Below, piece after piece: positions 6,656 through 12,426 of a stretch of DNA of 12,818 nucleotides. The stretch is from an uncultured Acetatifactor sp. GTDB taxonomy: Bacteria; Bacillota; Clostridia; Lachnospirales; Lachnospiraceae. Where the stretch lies: the NCBI GenBank assembly GCA_910585015.1, contig CAJUCT010000073.1:1-12818 (forward strand), in the 5' to 3' direction. The notes beneath the pieces were generated by a model, which ran no database searches, had not been told where the DNA came from, and saw only the letters and a list, made by a program, of their open reading frames with translations. Every line of letters starts with the position of its first letter. The stretch's first letter is position 1. Position numbers and translations under genes: made by a program.

Positions 6656-7423
6656 ATGGCGATGGAGATTACAAACAATTACAGCAGCTATGCGGCACAG
6701 AGCATGGCGGGAAGCAATGCGGCAAGCAGCACGAAAAAGAAGGAAACAGAAAAAACATCAGAAACAACAGGAAACAGCAAGTCAAGAAGCACATCAGATT
6801 ATGTGAACGAACTGGCAAAACTTGTTCCAAGTGTGGAACTTAAGGCTGGGAATTCTTTTTCAACAGCTAAAAGCGGTAAAACATTGACGATCAATCCGCA
6901 ACTTTTGGAAAAGATGCAGAATGACCCGGAGAAGGAAAAAGAAATGAAAGAGCTGATCAGAGGTGTTGAATCGGCGGTGAATATGCTGGACAGCGTAATG
7001 AATGCCAGTGGATGGAGTGTGGTATTTAAACATGATTATATAGATGAAAACGGAAAATACCGCCAGATTGCCCTTGTCAGAAATGACTTTATGCTGAATA
7101 TGAGCGACAAGCTCCGGGAAGAGAGGAAGAAAAACTCTGAGAAACTGATTGAAAAAACGAAAGAAAAGGCAGCAGAAAAGGAAGAAAAATTAGAGGAAGC
7201 TTTAGAAGAAAAGAAAACAGAGCAGGCAGAGGAGGGAACAGCAGCTCCAAACAAGGCAGAGCAGCTTTTGGAAGAAAAAATGGCTGATTCCAAAGACGGA
7301 ACGGTTTATCTGAATGATACAGATATCCGGACAATTATAGAAGCTGCCCAGGAAGAGGATGCGGGCAAAACCGTTGTGAAAGATCAGCCACAGGTTGGTG
7401 CGAATCTGGATTTGAAGATATAA
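6656..7423 (+). CDS. DUF6033-like coiled-coil protein (255 aa)
   Basis: AAGGAGG at 6641-6647 lies 8 nt before ATG 6656. The protein starts MAMEITNNYSSYAAQ, has a low-complexity linker rich in S, T, K and E (about 20-45), then a conserved block YVNELAKLVPSVELKAGNSF (about 50-69) and LTINPQLLEKMQNDPEK, then SGWSVVFKHDYIDENGKYRQ, and a long E/K-rich coiled coil (about 150-210), ending in VGANLDLKI. There is no signal peptide or membrane helix. I believe this is the Lachnospiraceae family named DUF6033, from memory and not checked. A second, truncated copy with the same start and the same block lies at 12427. It stands 58 nt after the M56 protease gene and 15 nt before the antitoxin-like gene. 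Function unknown; a structural or scaffolding role is only a guess from the coiled coil. Confidence 0.78.
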   Translation: MAMEITNNYSSYAAQSMAGSNAASSTKKKETEKTSETTGNSKSRSTSDYVNELAKLVPSVELKAGNSFSTAKSGKTLTINPQLLEKMQNDPEKEKEMKELIRGVESAVNMLDSVMNASGWSVVFKHDYIDENGKYRQIALVRNDFMLNMSDKLREERKKNSEKLIEKTKEKAAEKEEKLEEALEEKKTEQAEEGTAAPNKAEQLLEEKMADSKDGTVYLNDTDIRTIIEAAQEEDAGKTVVKDQPQVGANLDLKI

Positions 7424-7438
7424 GAGGAGGTGTTTATT

Positions 7439-7630
7439 ATGGCAACTTCAAGTATCACAAAGAATTTTGTCATTTCCGGCAAGGAACAGGTGGAGATGTT
7501 CATCAATGCGATTGAAGAATCTGCCAAGAACCGTCCTGTGCGTACTCCTGTGGCTGCAAGGCAGATCAAAGGGGAAGAGGAACTGAGAAAATTCATGAAA
7601 GAATGGGAGAAAGCGAATACAGATCAATGA
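7439..7630 (+). CDS. Antitoxin-like small protein (63 aa) of a GNAT toxin pair
   Basis: GAGGAGG (7424-7430) lies 8 nt before ATG 7439; GTG 7430 is inside that site and is not the start. The protein reads MATSSITKNFVISGKEQVEM, then FINAIEESAKNR, and ends in GEEELRKFMKEWEKAN. It has a short N-terminal strand-like part and a C-terminal amphipathic helix, the shape of many antitoxins (DNA-binding N-terminus, toxin-wrapping C-terminus). Its stop overlaps the ATG of the next frame by 4 nt (ATGA, 7627-7630), the usual spacing in toxin-antitoxin operons. The partner is a broken GNAT-like gene, so this antitoxin is probably orphaned. The assignment rests mainly on the arrangement and on my memory of similar gene pairs. 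Confidence 0.65.
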   Translation: MATSSITKNFVISGKEQVEMFINAIEESAKNRPVRTPVAARQIKGEEELRKFMKEWEKANTDQ

Positions 7631-8101
7631 TAAGTTTTTTATATCAACATTCGTGATTATCTGGCATTAGGAAATGATGATAAAGCCGGAGAGCCAATGC
7701 TTGCCAGAGTGCTTTCCGGTTTTTCCTGTCCGAAGAATCAGGATGTGGCGAATTTGTTTAAAGAAGAACGCGGTGGAATTTACCAAAAAGAGTCAGTCAG
7801 TTACATACCTTGTGTTTTCCGTGGAAAGCAAGGAAATGCTTGGATATTTTACCCTTGCATTAAAGCCGTTGTCAGTCAGGGTGAAACGGTAAGCAAGACC
7901 ACGAAAAGGAAACTGCTGCGTATCAGTGAACTGGACGAGAAATCAGATACATACACCATGTCAGCCTATCTGATTGCCCAGCTTGGAAAAAATTATACGA
8001 ATGATGCAAATGAAAAGATTACGGGAAAAGAGCTTGTCGAATTAGCATGGACTGTGATAGAGGAGTCGTATGAGTTGGTACAGCTTTTAAGGCTACTCTA
8101 A
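7627..8101 (+). pseudogene. Broken GNAT-like acetyltransferase, probable toxin partner
   Basis: The ancestral product can be followed through three frame changes. From ATG 7627 it reads MISF, then after one extra T in the T run at 7635-7640 it continues YINIRDYLALGNDDKAGEPM, LARVLSGFSCPKNQDVAN. A second +1 slip near 7755-7760 moves to LKKNAVEFTKKSQSVTYLVF, SVESKEMLGYFTLALKPLSV. A third slip near 7877-7882 returns to GETVSKTTKRKLLRISELDE, then TYTMSAYLIAQLGKNYTN and ELVELAWTVIEE. At about 8065 it jumps to YELVQLLRLL and the stop at 8099-8101, which suggests an in-frame deletion of the C-terminal acetyl-CoA-binding part. The VTYLVF...LGYFTLAL and LIAQLGKNY segments are GNAT-like. GNAT toxins of TA systems acetylate charged tRNAs; this copy cannot be active. 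Confidence 0.7.
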
Positions 8102-8152
8102 TGCGGCTGCTCTGCACTGGAAAGCATGGATTTTGTCGGTAAAGGAGCAATT

Positions 8153-8180
8153 TGTCGAATCCCGTTTGTCGAATGTCGAA
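8153..8180 (+). promoter_or_regulatory. Three tandem TGTCGAA boxes (Spo0A-box-like)
   Basis: TGTCGAA occurs at 8153-8159, 8167-8173 and 8174-8180; the first two lie within the identical 10-mer TTTGTCGAAT, and a weaker TTGTCGG lies at 8133-8139. TGTCGAA is the classical 0A box bound by Spo0A in spore-forming Firmicutes. The cluster is about 120 nt upstream of the -35 box of the ABC-F leader promoter, further than a classical activator site but usable from upstream. It could instead be a simple direct repeat with no regulatory role. Confidence 0.45.
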
Positions 8181-8182
8181 TT

Positions 8183-8208
8183 GGGTGGGGTAAATGGGGT
8201 ATAGGGGG
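8183..8208 (+). other. Canonical G-quadruplex motif
   Basis: Runs of 3, 4, 4 and 5 G separated by loops of 1 (T), 5 (TAAAT) and 4 (TATA) nt satisfy the standard G3+N1-7 rule on the + strand. Such a tract is unusual in AT-rich sequence of this kind. It immediately follows the TGTCGAA cluster and lies about 95 nt upstream of the promoter at 8301. Between 8209 and 8300 I see nothing else I can name. Confidence 0.55.
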
Positions 8209-8300
8209 TAAAAGTCATCAAACTCTCACAGCGGCACTTTTCGTGTTTGTATATGAGTAAAGCGGTAAAAAAATTAATGGATAGATGACAAAAATGGAAA

Positions 8301-8329
8301 TTGACATATTGGCACAATTATAGTATTAT
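8301..8329 (+). promoter_or_regulatory. Strong sigma-A promoter of the ABC-F leader
   Basis: TTGACA (8301-8306), a 17-bp spacer and TATTAT (8324-8329) give a near-consensus housekeeping promoter. Transcription should start near 8336, giving a leader of about 365 nt before the ABC-F start codon. Strong constitutive initiation combined with downstream terminators is the usual design of attenuation-controlled resistance genes. Confidence 0.8.
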
Positions 8330-8364
8330 ATCTGAAATAGGATTATTCTTCGAGGAGAATGAAA

Positions 8365-8454
8365 ATGAATTTTTATTTGACGAACCAACCTAAAAAGAAA
8401 CAGGACTCTGTACAATCCATTCCGATGAAACATTGTGCAGAGTATAGCGTATAG
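8365..8454 (+). CDS. Putative 29-aa leader peptide of the ABC-F gene
   Basis: GAGGAG (8352-8357) is 7 nt before ATG 8365, an excellent site only about 30 nt after the predicted transcription start. The frame begins MNFYLTNQPKKKQDS and ends EYSV at TAG 8452-8454. Its codons run through the first hairpin of the leader (8405-8443), so a ribosome stalled on it would change the RNA fold downstream. In characterised ABC-F and other ribosome-directed resistance genes, drug-stalled ribosomes on such short ORFs prevent termination. The peptide itself matches no stalling sequence I know. The KKK run at codons 10-12, just before the hairpin, is a plausible stalling place, but that is inference. Confidence 0.6.
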   Translation: MNFYLTNQPKKKQDSVQSIPMKHCAEYSV

Positions 8455-8479
8455 ATAACGCATTTGGATTTCATCGGAA
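8405..8479 (+). promoter_or_regulatory. Mutually exclusive leader hairpins (attenuator switch)
   Basis: Stem 1 pairs ACTCTGTACAAT (8405-8416) with ATTGTGCAGAGT (8432-8443), 11 of 12 Watson-Crick. Its loop contains TTCCGATGAAA (8420-8430), which is perfectly complementary over 11 bp to TTTCATCGGAA (8469-8479). Pairing of that loop would form a pseudoknot with stem 1 or replace it. A ribosome within the leader ORF would cover stem 1. A small perfect hairpin ATACTG/CAGTAT follows at 8495-8511. A 7-bp pairing of 8533-8539 with 8571-8577 would remove the 3' arm of the terminator at 8553, so it is a candidate antiterminator. Confidence 0.6.
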
Positions 8480-8552
8480 AATGAAGCAATAGAGATACTG
8501 TATGCCAGTATGTTTATTGTTTATTTTCCGTATGCAGACTGAGCGTATGAAA

Positions 8553-8585
8553 GGCTATGGACAATGTTTTGTCTGTAGCCTTTTG
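8553..8585 (+). terminator. Leader terminator T1 upstream of the ABC-F gene
   Basis: GGCTATGGACA (8553-8563) pairs along all 11 positions with TGTCTGTAGCC (8570-8580), two of them G-U, with a 6-nt loop, followed by TTTTGTCAT. It is about 117 nt before the ABC-F start and inside the same transcript, so it is an attenuator rather than an end-of-operon terminator. Confidence 0.75.
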
Positions 8586-8610
8586 TCATAGGGAGCTTGG
8601 AATCATGCAG

Positions 8611-8655
8611 GCAGAAGGCAGTACACGGACGTGTACAGGTGCTTTCTGCTTTTTT
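8611..8655 (+). terminator. Leader terminator T2 upstream of the ABC-F gene
   Basis: GCAGAA (8611-8616) pairs with TTCTGC (8644-8649), GCA (8618-8620) with TGC (8640-8642), and the inner palindromic arms GTACACG (8621-8627) and CGTGTAC (8630-8636) pair, giving a long interrupted hairpin followed directly by TTTTTT (8650-8655). This is the more convincing of the two tandem terminators by its U tract. It ends 46 nt before the ABC-F start codon. Confidence 0.75.
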
Positions 8656-8701
8656 GTATTGTGGGCAATATATTACGAAAAATGAAAGGAACGTGATTCA
8701 T

Positions 8702-10237
8702 ATGAGTTTATTAGAAATTGAAGGCTTGACTCATTCTTTTGGAGAAAATCTGCTTTATAAAAATGCGGGTTTTTCATTGAATAGGGGTGAGCATATTGGA
8801 GTTGTTGGACAAAATGGAACTGGAAAAAGTACATTGATCAAAATTTGTACAGAACAGATTATGCCGGATGCTGGCCATGTTGTCTGGCAGCCAAATATAT
8901 CTGTTGGATACCTCGATCAATATGCAGAGATAGAAAAGGATATGACAATGCAATCTTTTTTGAAATCAGCATTTTCAGGGCTATACCAACTTGAAAGAGA
9001 AATGACAATGGCTTATGAAAGAGCAGCTATGGGAAATATGGAGTATCTTAGCCTCGCAGCGAAGCATCAGGAGCAGCTTGAAATCCATGATTTCTATTTG
9101 ATTGATACACAGATCGAACAAGTGGCTAATGGTTTGGGCCTGTCGGCAATAGGGCTGGACAGACCAATTGATAAAATGAGCGGCGGACAAAGAGCAAAAG
9201 TGATACTGGCAAAATTACTTCTTGAAAAACCGGATGTTCTCTTGCTTGATGAGCCAACCAATTTTTTAGATAAAGAACATATTACATGGCTTTCAGATTA
9301 CTTGTCAGGACTGGATAATGCATTTATGGTAGTATCACATGATTACGCTTTTCTGGAGAAAATTGCTAACAGGATATGCGATATCGACAATGACAGCATC
9401 ACAAAGTATTATGGGACGTATTCTGAATTTCTAAGAAAGAAAACGCTTTTGAGGGAAGATTATGTGCGTCAGTATTCGACCCAACAGAAGGAGATTAAGA
9501 AGACAGAGGAATTCATCCGTAAAAATATTGCTGGAAGAAAATCTAAAATGGCCAGAGGACGCAGAAAACAACTTGAGCGAATGGAGAAGATGGAGGCATT
9601 AGATCAAAAAGAGATAACGCCTTATTTCCACTTCCCAGAAGTATCGTTCACAAATACAGAACACCTTTTAGTCAAGGGTTTGGCGGTAGGTTATTATTAT
9701 CCGGTTTTATCTAAGGTTGATTTTGCTATAAAGGGTGGACAGAAAGTAGTGATAACGGGCTTCAATGGGGTTGGGAAATCCACTTTATTGAAAACACTGG
9801 TAGGACAGATTCCACCCATGCATGGACATTACAAATTTTCGGATCAGGTTACAATAGGATATTTTGAACAGGATTTGATATGGGAAGATACTGCAAGGAC
9901 TCCTATACAGATTGTTTCAGACAGTTATCCTGATATGGTAATGAAGGAAGTCCGCAAAGCCCTTGCCCTGTGCGGTATTTCAAGTAAACATGCCATGCAG
10001 CCTGTTGGAACGCTAAGTGGCGGCGAGCAGGCCAAAGTAAAAATGTGTATGTTGACACTAAAGCCGTGTAATTTTTTGATACTGGACGAACCGACAAACC
10101 ATTTAGATATTCAGGCAAAAGAGGTGCTGAAAACTGCATTGGTGGAATTTGCCGGTACAATTCTTCTTGTTTCACATGAGGAAAATTTTTACAAGGAATG
10201 GGCACAACGAATAATTGATATAGAAAAACGGAATTAA
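8702..10237 (+). CDS. ABC-F family ATPase, probable ribosome protection protein (511 aa)
   Basis: Two tandem nucleotide-binding domains and no membrane helix, the ABC-F layout. NBD1 has Walker A GQNGTGKS (36-43), signature MSGGQ (159-163), Walker B LLLDEPTNFLD (180-190) and switch H213. NBD2 has Walker A GFNGVGKS (353-360), signature LSGGE (438-442), Walker B LILDEPTNHLD (459-469) and switch H492. The linker (about 240-310) is strongly basic and helical (KKTEEFIRKNIAGRKSKMAR), as expected for the part that reaches toward the peptidyl transferase centre. ATG 8702 follows AAAGGAA about 10 nt upstream; an in-frame ATG at 8597 lies inside the leader terminators and is rejected. Members either are housekeeping translation factors or dislodge ribosome-targeting antibiotics; the attenuated leader argues for the second. 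I cannot match it to a named resistance gene. No clear terminator follows. Confidence 0.9.
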   Translation: MSLLEIEGLTHSFGENLLYKNAGFSLNRGEHIGVVGQNGTGKSTLIKICTEQIMPDAGHVVWQPNISVGYLDQYAEIEKDMTMQSFLKSAFSGLYQLEREMTMAYERAAMGNMEYLSLAAKHQEQLEIHDFYLIDTQIEQVANGLGLSAIGLDRPIDKMSGGQRAKVILAKLLLEKPDVLLLDEPTNFLDKEHITWLSDYLSGLDNAFMVVSHDYAFLEKIANRICDIDNDSITKYYGTYSEFLRKKTLLREDYVRQYSTQQKEIKKTEEFIRKNIAGRKSKMARGRRKQLERMEKMEALDQKEITPYFHFPEVSFTNTEHLLVKGLAVGYYYPVLSKVDFAIKGGQKVVITGFNGVGKSTLLKTLVGQIPPMHGHYKFSDQVTIGYFEQDLIWEDTARTPIQIVSDSYPDMVMKEVRKALALCGISSKHAMQPVGTLSGGEQAKVKMCMLTLKPCNFLILDEPTNHLDIQAKEVLKTALVEFAGTILLVSHEENFYKEWAQRIIDIEKRN

Positions 10238-10270
10238 CCAGAAAGAGAAAAGTATATTATAATATAATTG

Positions 10271-10301
10271 TTGACTTGAAGCGCGCTTCATAGTTTATGA
10301 T
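10271..10301 (+). promoter_or_regulatory. MerR-type promoter with 19-bp spacer and operator palindrome
   Basis: TTGACT (10271-10276) and TATGAT (10296-10301) are separated by 19 bp, the overlong spacing typical of promoters activated by MerR proteins through DNA untwisting. The spacer contains the perfect 14-bp palindrome TGAAGCGCGCTTCA (10277-10290). The MerR-family gene starts 22 nt downstream of the -10 box, so autoregulation of the merR-SDR operon is the natural reading. Confidence 0.8.
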
Positions 10302-10322
10302 GACAAGGAAAGGTGGATTTAT

Positions 10323-10751
10323 ATGTATTCAGCAAAAGAAGCAGCAGAAATGACGGGATTATCGACAGCAGCATTAAGGTATTATGAAAAGGAACAGTTA
10401 TTGCCGCAGATTTCCCGGACAAGCCAGAAATACAGGCAGTATTCGGATTCAGATATTGAATGGATAAAAATGGTTCAATGCCTGAGAAGGGCGAATGTGC
10501 CAATCCAGTCAGTTAAAAAATATATTGCCCTGTTGGTACAGGGTGGGAAAACAATGGAACAGCGGTATGGCATGGTTCAGGATTACATCAAGGATATTCA
10601 GGAACAGATGGATCAGCTGCAAAATGCGCTTGCCTTAACACGCGAAAAGTCGGCATTTTATGAAAAACTTTTAAAGGAGCCGTCAAGCAGGGATTTAACA
10701 TATCTGGAAGAATGGGAACTGTTTAAAAATGAAGAAGGGAAGGAAGAATGA
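10323..10751 (+). CDS. MerR-family transcriptional regulator (142 aa)
   Basis: The N-terminal winged helix-turn-helix is YSAKEAAEMTGLSTAALRYY (residues 2-21), then EKEQLLPQ and KYRQYSDSDIEWIKMVQCLR, the MerR signature. A long helix follows (about 75-118; YIKDIQEQMDQLQNALALTR), forming the antiparallel dimer coiled coil. The short acidic tail shows no paired cysteines, so a metal ligand is unlikely; members of this length (AdhR/YraB-like) often respond to reactive aldehydes or redox stress. AAAGGTGG lies about 7 nt before ATG 10323. The stop overlaps the start of the dehydrogenase gene by 4 nt. It most likely controls the 19-bp-spacer promoter just upstream and so the dehydrogenase. Confidence 0.92.
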   Translation: MYSAKEAAEMTGLSTAALRYYEKEQLLPQISRTSQKYRQYSDSDIEWIKMVQCLRRANVPIQSVKKYIALLVQGGKTMEQRYGMVQDYIKDIQEQMDQLQNALALTREKSAFYEKLLKEPSSRDLTYLEEWELFKNEEGKEE

Positions 10752-11515
10752 AAACGGTTTTGATTACGGGAACCACCAGCGGAATCGGAAAAGCCTTTGC
10801 GGAAAAATTCGCAGATGAGGGATATGATTTGATTCTTGTTGCGAGGAATGAGCAGAAGTTAAAACAACAGCAGGCAGCTTTGCAGGAGACCTACCATGTG
10901 GCAGTGAAATACATTGTTCAGGATTTGACACAGGAGAGTGCGGCAGGTTTGATAATGGCGGATATAGATAAATGGAAGGTCACCATTGATGTTCTTGTAA
11001 ATAACGCGGGCTTTAATGAGTGTGGCTTTTTTGTGGATACCAGTCTTGACAGGGAGCTTGAAATGATAAATATGCATATACGGTTTGTAACAGAATTGAC
11101 AAAACGTATATTAGTACATATGAAAGAAAACGGCTACGGGAGAATCCTGAATGTAGGATCAACAGGCTCTTTTATCCCGTCTCCCACAGATGCCGTCTAT
11201 TCTGCTACAAAAGCATATATTATGTCTTTTTCCAATGCTTTATGTGGTGAACTTGGTAAAACAGGGATAAAAGTAACTACTTTATGTCCGGGGGCAACGG
11301 AGACAGAATTTGCTGAAAAAGCAAATATTCAAAATACATTGCTGTTCAGGATTGCAGTTATGAAGCCGAAAAAAGTAGCGGGGATTGCTTATCGCAAAAT
11401 GATGAAAGGAAGAAGGCTGGTTATTCCGGGGATATATAATAAGCTGTTGGTTGTATTTTCCAAAGTAATGCCTATAAGCCTAACAAATAGGATTACGATT
11501 TTTATGATGAAATAA
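10748..11515 (+). CDS. Short-chain dehydrogenase/reductase, classical SDR (255 aa)
   Basis: NAD(P)-dependent oxidoreductase with a Rossmann fold. The cofactor motif TGTTSGIG is at 7-14, the structural motif NNAG at 85-88, and the catalytic residues are S138 (in VGSTGS), Y151 and K155 (YSATK, the YxxxK motif). Residues VARN at 31-34 after the second strand favour NADP(H). After the catalytic core CPGATETEFAEKA matches the usual substrate-loop region. The length is normal. The C-terminus (about 195-255; LLFRIAVMKPKKVAG, GRRLVIPGIYNKLLVV) resembles DltE/YqjQ-like SDRs. The substrate is unknown; the link to a MerR regulator suggests detoxification of a reactive carbonyl compound, but that is inference. 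The start overlaps the merR stop (ATGA), so the two are translationally coupled. No terminator is evident after it. Confidence 0.92.
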   Translation: MKTVLITGTTSGIGKAFAEKFADEGYDLILVARNEQKLKQQQAALQETYHVAVKYIVQDLTQESAAGLIMADIDKWKVTIDVLVNNAGFNECGFFVDTSLDRELEMINMHIRFVTELTKRILVHMKENGYGRILNVGSTGSFIPSPTDAVYSATKAYIMSFSNALCGELGKTGIKVTTLCPGATETEFAEKANIQNTLLFRIAVMKPKKVAGIAYRKMMKGRRLVIPGIYNKLLVVFSKVMPISLTNRITIFMMK

Positions 11516-11534
11516 ATGCGGCAAAATTGGATAA

Positions 11535-12056
11535 AATGCCATTAAATATGCTTTCTCCAAAAAGAAAAGCGGCATCCGTGATGAGGAATACCGGAAGCAG
11601 ATTCGGGAACAGGCATATGAGGATTTTGCAAAAGGGCAGTTCCAGAACAAATCCGAAGGTTTTAACAGGCTGATGAAAAGCTACACATCGGAAGTGTCCC
11701 CGGACAGAAAAGGAATCATCACTTCCGGCCTGAAAGCTGTTTCCAGAAACAGGCAGAATGTGCTTAAGCCCATAGACTTTGTGGCAACGCTGCTGGAGGG
11801 GAAAGTGAAATATCAGAAACTGCCATGAGGAAACAGCGATTACATAGAATTTTACGATAAGAATGGGGAAATGGTGGCGACTTATTCCAATAATGGGTGG
11901 ACGATGTATACCACCAATGCGGAGGCTTCCAGACAGACGGAAATGTGCATGATTTATAATGAGGCATGGGGAAATGCAAAAAGGGGCATTCCGCTGGCGG
12001 GTGAAGAAGCGGTTAATGTGGAAAATCCGCAGTATAGTTTTGACGCAAAAGCATAG
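11535..12056 (+). pseudogene. C-terminal remnant of a repeat-associated protein family, with in-frame TGA
   Basis: After TAA 11532-11534 the frame is open and clearly coding from about 11580: DEEYRKQIREQAYEDFAKGQ, FQNKSEGFNRLMKSYTSEVS, GLKAVSRNRQNVLKPIDFVA, TLLEGKVKYQKLP, then TGA at 11826-11828, then GNSDYIEFYDKNGEMVATYS, NNGWTMYTTNAEASRQTEMC and PQYSFDAKA to TAG 12054-12056. The reading frame and protein character continue across the TGA, so it looks like a point nonsense mutation. There is no start codon with a ribosome binding site. It may be the missing C-terminal half of the family whose N-terminus is seen at 394 and 2482; the link is the same repeat element beside each piece. A short coding-like segment in another frame (11516-11560) hints at a frameshift at the left edge. 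Confidence 0.65.
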
Positions 12057-12061
12057 CAGGA

Positions 12062-12150
12062 AATGAATTCTGCGGTTTCTTATCCCCAATAAGCCATAGC
12101 CCGACAAGGCAGGGCAGGCATCCCCGGCGTTCCGGCGGATTAGGGAGGAG
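12062..12150 (+). repeat. Intercistronic structured repeat, copy R5
   Basis: It carries TATCCCCAATAAGCC (12081-12095), the GCCC-GACA-AGGC hairpin (12098-12109), CAGGGCAGGCATCCCCG and CCGG-CGTT-CCGG, ending ATTAGGGAGGAGC. It matches R1 and R4 closely, and its left flank (about 12062-12080) matches the flank of R1. It lies just after the stop of the C-terminal remnant. An ATG at 12158 follows the purine tract but its frame closes after five codons (MVGVN), so the gene it once served is lost. Confidence 0.65.
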
Positions 12151-12195
12151 CTTGACGAATGGTAGGCGTCAATTAAAACTGAAGGGTAAGATGAT

Positions 12196-12408
12196 ATGAA
12201 TCAAAGAGATAATGTGGCAGATCAACTGAAAGAACTTCTCCATATATACGAGTTCAGTATGGATACACTTTCTAAATATTTGCAGTTGTCCGTGGAGCAG
12301 ATATTTATTAAGCATCTCAGCGGTGCAAAGCATTTATTGGTTCAGGTGGTAAAGTATAAAAGGAAAGATGTTTTAATAGGGCGGATTGATATGCCGGAAG
12401 AAAAATGA
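12196..12408 (+). CDS. Small hypothetical protein, possible helix-turn-helix (70 aa)
   Basis: GAAGGG lies about 9 nt before ATG 12196. The protein is soluble: MNQRDNVADQLKELLHIYEF, then SMDTLSKYLQLSVEQIFIKH, then a basic C-terminus VQVVKYKRKDVLIGRIDMPE. The segment at about 21-36 resembles the helix-turn-helix of Cro/CI-type proteins (a short helix, a turn at YLQLS, a second helix), but the domain is incomplete, so DNA binding is only a possibility. The stop is 18 nt before the truncated DUF6033-like gene, whose ribosome binding site follows immediately, so the two were probably co-transcribed. Confidence 0.6.
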   Translation: MNQRDNVADQLKELLHIYEFSMDTLSKYLQLSVEQIFIKHLSGAKHLLVQVVKYKRKDVLIGRIDMPEEK

Positions 12409-12426
12409 AATCAGGAGGATGAAGTT

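Noticed and set aside
8151..8181. CRISPR or plasmid iteron array
   Set aside because: Only two full 10-mers and one partial copy with 4-nt and 0-nt gaps; far too short and irregular for CRISPR, and no replication gene is nearby.
8597..8701. N-terminal extension of the ABC-F protein from ATG 8597
   Set aside because: The extension would be encoded by the leader terminator T2 and has no ABC-F similarity; ATG 8702 begins the conserved MSLLEIEGLTHSFG.
10253..10266. Palindrome TATATTATAATATA as a terminator of the ABC-F gene
   Set aside because: Pure A-T pairing with no loop and no U tract; more likely just AT-rich sequence upstream of the MerR promoter.
11502..12107. Minus-strand open frame of 201 aa
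   Set aside because: It is antisense to a clearly coding-like remnant and repeat R5, with no initiation signal and no recognisable motif; the + strand frame has the coherent protein.
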